From an uncultured bacterium (lineage in GTDB: Bacteria > Cyanobacteriota > Vampirovibrionia > Gastranaerophilales > Gastranaerophilaceae): a DNA stretch of 9,074 nucleotides. Below, in pieces: positions 6,134 through 9,074 of this stretch; position 1 is the first letter of the stretch; each line of letters begins with the position of its first letter. The notes below the pieces were generated by a model. The model was given only the letters and a program-made list of their open reading frames with translations. It was not told the origin of the DNA and searched no databases. Made by a program: the position numbers and the translations under genes. The DNA lies in the NCBI GenBank assembly GCA_900314375.1, contig OMVC01000121.1, forward strand, positions 1 to 9,074, written 5' to 3'.

Positions 6134-7800
6134 CTTTCTGTTTTCATTTGGGCAAATATACCGTTACCTGTAAAATTTTTCCCTAAAAATTCTCTGTTTT
6201 GAGGAGAAAGCATTTTGTCATCTGCTTGAACATTATTTTGTTGTTCTTCGGCTGCTTTTTGTTTTGCCATACGACGATTTGTCAAATATATATTTAATTT
6301 TGGAATTCCGACGCCTAATACAAGCCCTGAATAAGCATAGCCTGCCAATTGCGCCAATGTTAGAATTCTGATTTTTTTCTTGGCTTCTTTATTATTAGAA
6401 ATTGCTTTCATCATTTCATTGAATTTAAGGGCTTTACCGTCTTTAAATGCATCTTTGCCTAAAGTTTCATGCAATACTTCGTCCCTTGTTTTAATGAATG
6501 AATTTTGAATCCAATTCATCACTTTATTACCTGTCAAAGTGTCTTTTTTGATAAGGGTACCTGATTTATCAAGGCTTTGAACCACTAATTTTTGAACAAA
6601 GTTGCCCAGTATCAACCAGTTTGTAAATCCTAAAATATCTTTTATAGAAGCTTCTTTTAATTCATTTTCGTTGCGTGCAGACAAAAATCTGGACATAATT
6701 GTTGCGCCATATATAAATTTCAATTGATTTATGGTAGGAGTAAAGCCTTTAAATTGAAGATTTTTCATTAAGTTTTTAGGGTTTCCTATTGAAGCAAGTA
6801 CTCCTGCACCAAACAATAATGCAACACCAAGTTTTTCCATTTTAAACTTGAATGAATCGTCTTTTTTGCCACCGCCGACAAAGCCTTCCGAACCAGTTTT
6901 GCGTTTTGTCAGCCACATATTTATAGGTTGAGTAGAACAACCGACCAATGTGCCCATTGCAACACCCAGAATAGAACGTTTAAAATTCATAGATTTTAGA
7001 GCTTTAGCAAAGTTTACATCTTCAAGTTTTACTGCATTTTTAAATTCTTGCGCAATATTTTCTTTAGAGAATAATGTGCCCAGCTTGTGTGCACTTTCTA
7101 TTATTGAATCTATACTATATCTTGATGAATGAAGCTTTTCGCCGTCTTTAGCGACAATTCTGAAATTATTTTCAACACCTAAATCTGACAATACACCGTT
7201 TTTAACATCTTCAAAGTCTTGACCTTTTAATTCCTTTTCACCTGCTTTTATGGCCTTTTCCTGAAGTGCTGTAATCTTATCAATGGTTTCTTCCGAAAGT
7301 TTAACCCACTCGCCATTCTTTTTAGGACTCAATGCTTCGTAATTACGCCAGCTTTCTTTTAAAAATTCGCGTAATGAATTGCCGTTTTTATGAACTTTAT
7401 CAAGCCATATTTCACCCATCATCTTTAATGTTTCAGAATCAGAAAATACATTGTTCGCTTTTATAGGGACATTTTTTTCGCTTAATCCGTATGTTCCGTT
7501 TATACCCGTAGCAAGAGCCAAGCCTGCAAGTGTCCCGTAAGCACCAACAGCAGAATCGTTTATAGTTCCCATGCTTTCACGACGCATAGTTTCAAATCCT
7601 GCTTCAGGTCCTCTGCCAAAATCCGTAGCAGTTCTTGGTAATACCATGAAACCTAAATCAACGGCATTAGCACCCCAAGCTTGGTTTGTATCCAAAAAAC
7701 GCAATGTTGTATCAACCCAACCTGTAAATTGCGGATTGTTTTTGCGATTTTGTTTTTGAGAATAATTCTGATTGTACTGTTTTACGCTATCTAATTTCAT
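6130..7800 (-). CDS. Uncharacterised membrane-associated protein, paralogue of its upstream neighbour
   Basis: This is a 556-residue protein of unknown function. The N-terminus is a polar, Asn/Gln/Lys-rich tail leading to PQFTG (23-27), not a classical signal peptide. Hydrophobic, probably membrane-spanning or buried segments are at about 84-105, 276-290, 323-338, 393-405 and 482-500. Between the first two lies a charged helical stretch (120-270). The C-terminus is polar and includes a second F-T-G (543-545, KNFTGNG). Blocks QPINMW (291-296), LQFKGFTPTINQ (348-359) and NELKEASIKDI (379-389) recur in the neighbouring upstream gene, showing common descent. The ATG follows the neighbour's stop with no gap, and AGAAGG sits 8 nt upstream inside that gene, so the pair is an operon and is likely translationally coupled. 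Such proteins seem lineage-typical for Gastranaerophilales, which is my recollection and not shown here. Confidence 0.88.
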   Translation of the reverse strand: MKLDSVKQYNQNYSQKQNRKNNPQFTGWVDTTLRFLDTNQAWGANAVDLGFMVLPRTATDFGRGPEAGFETMRRESMGTINDSAVGAYGTLAGLALATGINGTYGLSEKNVPIKANNVFSDSETLKMMGEIWLDKVHKNGNSLREFLKESWRNYEALSPKKNGEWVKLSEETIDKITALQEKAIKAGEKELKGQDFEDVKNGVLSDLGVENNFRIVAKDGEKLHSSRYSIDSIIESAHKLGTLFSKENIAQEFKNAVKLEDVNFAKALKSMNFKRSILGVAMGTLVGCSTQPINMWLTKRKTGSEGFVGGGKKDDSFKFKMEKLGVALLFGAGVLASIGNPKNLMKNLQFKGFTPTINQLKFIYGATIMSRFLSARNENELKEASIKDILGFTNWLILGNFVQKLVVQSLDKSGTLIKKDTLTGNKVMNWIQNSFIKTRDEVLHETLGKDAFKDGKALKFNEMMKAISNNKEAKKKIRILTLAQLAGYAYSGLVLGVGIPKLNIYLTNRRMAKQKAAEEQQNNVQADDKMLSPQNREFLGKNFTGNGIFAQMKTES

Positions 7801-9074
7801 TTATGATACCTTCTGATTTTGTACTAACGAAAAAGCTTGAAAAGCCGGAGATTTTGTCAGATTGCTGGTGAAGGTTTCGCTTGTAGCTTTTGCTAACGCG
7901 GCTTTTTCGTCAAGCTCTTTTTGCTTTTTGTTAGTCTGGGTTCGTGTATATAACGGGATAAATATTCCTAAAGAAAGAAGTGAGAACGCGATATTACCTG
8001 CATGACACAATGCTCTTAAATTTTTAGCACGTTGTTGTAGTTTCAAATCTTTTATTGCACTTAATTCTTCTGAGGATTTCATATTAGTATGTTTTGCCCA
8101 ATTCCAAGCCTTTTGGAAAATATTGGCATTAGGGTCGGACGCTTTTAGTCTGTTGATAAGTTTTACGCCTGTATGTTTTTCAAGGAATGTCGCAATTGCT
8201 TTAGCAGCATAGTCACCCAAGAAATAGAAACTTGAGAAGGTTGCAATATCACGAATGGTACTTTCTTTCAATTCATTAGAGTCTTCGGAAGCTGCTATAC
8301 GAGAAGAAAATGTAGCAGCAGAAATCAATCTTGCCTGATCCATTGTCGGGAAAATATTCTTAAATTGGAACATCTTTAATGATGGTCTGTCTAATAGCAT
8401 TGATAAAGCTGCAACTCCCCACATTAAAGGCACTGCAAAGAATTTTTCGGCTGTTAATTTCTTCTTTTCTTCAGGAGTCAAGTGTCTGTCTTTATCATCA
8501 TTATATATAGGAGCTCCGCTTTTACCTGATAATTTATGGGTAATCCACCTGTTAATAGGTTGAGCAGAAATTGCTAACGGAATAATAACACCTAACAAGC
8601 CAAATGCACTCTTTGCATTAACAAGTTTGTTTGCTTTTTTAAAATATTGAGTTAATTCTTTCGGAGAATCAAAAAGATTTTCTTTAGATGCGCCGTGTAA
8701 AATCTCTCCGACACTATCGCAAATATGAGAAAGACTGCTTGTTGAGAAATTTTTCTCGCCTGCAAAACGTATATTTTCGGAAATTCCTGTTTTTTCGACC
8801 AAGAATTTATATAATTTGTTTGTGTAATGTTTATCAGGCTTCTCGCTTACGATATTTTTTGCGGCTTCCTGTATTGCATTTTCAAATTCTTTATCGCCTG
8901 CAAAAATATCTTTAAATTTTTTCAATCCGCCTTTTGATATATCACCGTCAACACCTTCAATATCATTTATCATTGTCTTAAGAGTGTTTACAACTCGTTG
9001 ATGTTTTGTTTCACCTTTTGAAGCTTCAAAATATTTTTTGATTTTATCTATAGCTTCACCGTTTGCCCATGATC
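7801..9074 (-). CDS. Uncharacterised membrane-associated protein, N-terminus beyond right edge
   Basis: The frame stays open from the TAA at 7801-7803 to the window edge, giving 423 visible residues (numbered here from 9072). The ATG at 8973 is only an internal Met: 33 in-frame codons without a stop precede it and no ribosome binding site lies ahead of it. Features are a charged helical N-terminal part (to about 150) and hydrophobic segments at about 158-170, 210-227 and 360-375. A polar Lys/Gln/Glu-rich tail follows. The blocks QPINRW (171-176), FQFKNIFPTMDQ (235-246) and NELKESTIRDI (266-276) match the downstream gene, with an identical 30-residue spacing between the last two, so the genes arose by duplication. 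Function unknown. As the upstream member of the pair it probably sits nearer the operon promoter, which is outside the window. Confidence 0.87.
   Translation of the reverse strand, partial: SWANGEAIDKIKKYFEASKGETKHQRVVNTLKTMINDIEGVDGDISKGGLKKFKDIFAGDKEFENAIQEAAKNIVSEKPDKHYTNKLYKFLVEKTGISENIRFAGEKNFSTSSLSHICDSVGEILHGASKENLFDSPKELTQYFKKANKLVNAKSAFGLLGVIIPLAISAQPINRWITHKLSGKSGAPIYNDDKDRHLTPEEKKKLTAEKFFAVPLMWGVAALSMLLDRPSLKMFQFKNIFPTMDQARLISAATFSSRIAASEDSNELKESTIRDIATFSSFYFLGDYAAKAIATFLEKHTGVKLINRLKASDPNANIFQKAWNWAKHTNMKSSEELSAIKDLKLQQRAKNLRALCHAGNIAFSLLSLGIFIPLYTRTQTNKKQKELDEKAALAKATSETFTSNLTKSPAFQAFSLVQNQKVS
7809..7814 (-). promoter_or_regulatory. Ribosome binding site of the 556-residue gene, inside its neighbour
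   Basis: AGAAGG on the minus strand lies 8 nt before the ATG at 7800, within the last codons of the upstream paralogue. Together with the stop codon touching the start codon (TAA-ATG), this fixes the start and supports reinitiation or coupled translation of the two paralogues. Confidence 0.7.

Noticed and set aside
7571..7759. Plus-strand frame antisense to the N-terminal part of the 556-residue gene
   Set aside because: No start signal, and the opposite frame is fixed by a ribosome binding site, paralogy and length.
8971..8973. ATG at 8973 as the start of the right-hand minus-strand gene
   Set aside because: The frame continues 33 codons upstream to the window edge without a stop, in sequence of similar composition, and there is no ribosome binding site ahead of this ATG.
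1..9074. CRISPR arrays, tRNA or rRNA genes, insertion sequences, phage genes
   Set aside because: Reading through both strands showed no regularly spaced repeats, no tRNA-like cloverleaf, and no transposase or phage motifs.

Overview
The window is AT-rich and uses the standard genetic code, with dense bacterial-style genes and purine-rich ribosome binding sites (AGAAAGGA, AGAGGA, AAGAGG, AGAAGG). Two of the large unknown proteins carry a short N-terminal Phe-x-Gly motif, which I associate from memory with gut Candidatus Gastranaerophilales (Vampirovibrionia/Melainabacteria, the non-photosynthetic sister group of Cyanobacteria). That assignment is an inference of moderate strength. No mobile element, CRISPR array, rRNA or tRNA is visible.

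Layout. (1) Positions 1-2708, minus strand: the first 902 codons of one very large unknown gene that runs off the left edge with no stop. It has a Cys/His arrangement that loosely recalls a papain-like protease. (2) Positions 2709-2839: a divergent, very AT-rich promoter region. (3) Positions 2840-5873, plus strand: three housekeeping-type genes, namely a stand-alone TSCPD-domain protein, the tRNA methylthiotransferase MiaB, and an M29-family metallo-aminopeptidase. MiaB and the aminopeptidase are separated by a 260-bp gap holding an imperfect inverted repeat. (4) Positions 5969-6133, plus strand: a 54-residue protein with a good ribosome binding site. Its stop codon overlaps that of the next, convergent gene. 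(5) Positions 6130-9074, minus strand: two abutting genes for paralogous, probably membrane-associated proteins. The upstream one is cut by the right edge, and its stop codon directly touches the ATG of the second.

Functionally the plus-strand block is ordinary cell maintenance (tRNA modification, peptide turnover, a thiol-rich small protein). The minus-strand genes at both edges are lineage-type unknowns and are the interesting part. They are the giant protein with a possible catalytic core and the tandem membrane paralogues, linked by a similar N-terminal F-x-G motif. No established pathway joins them.
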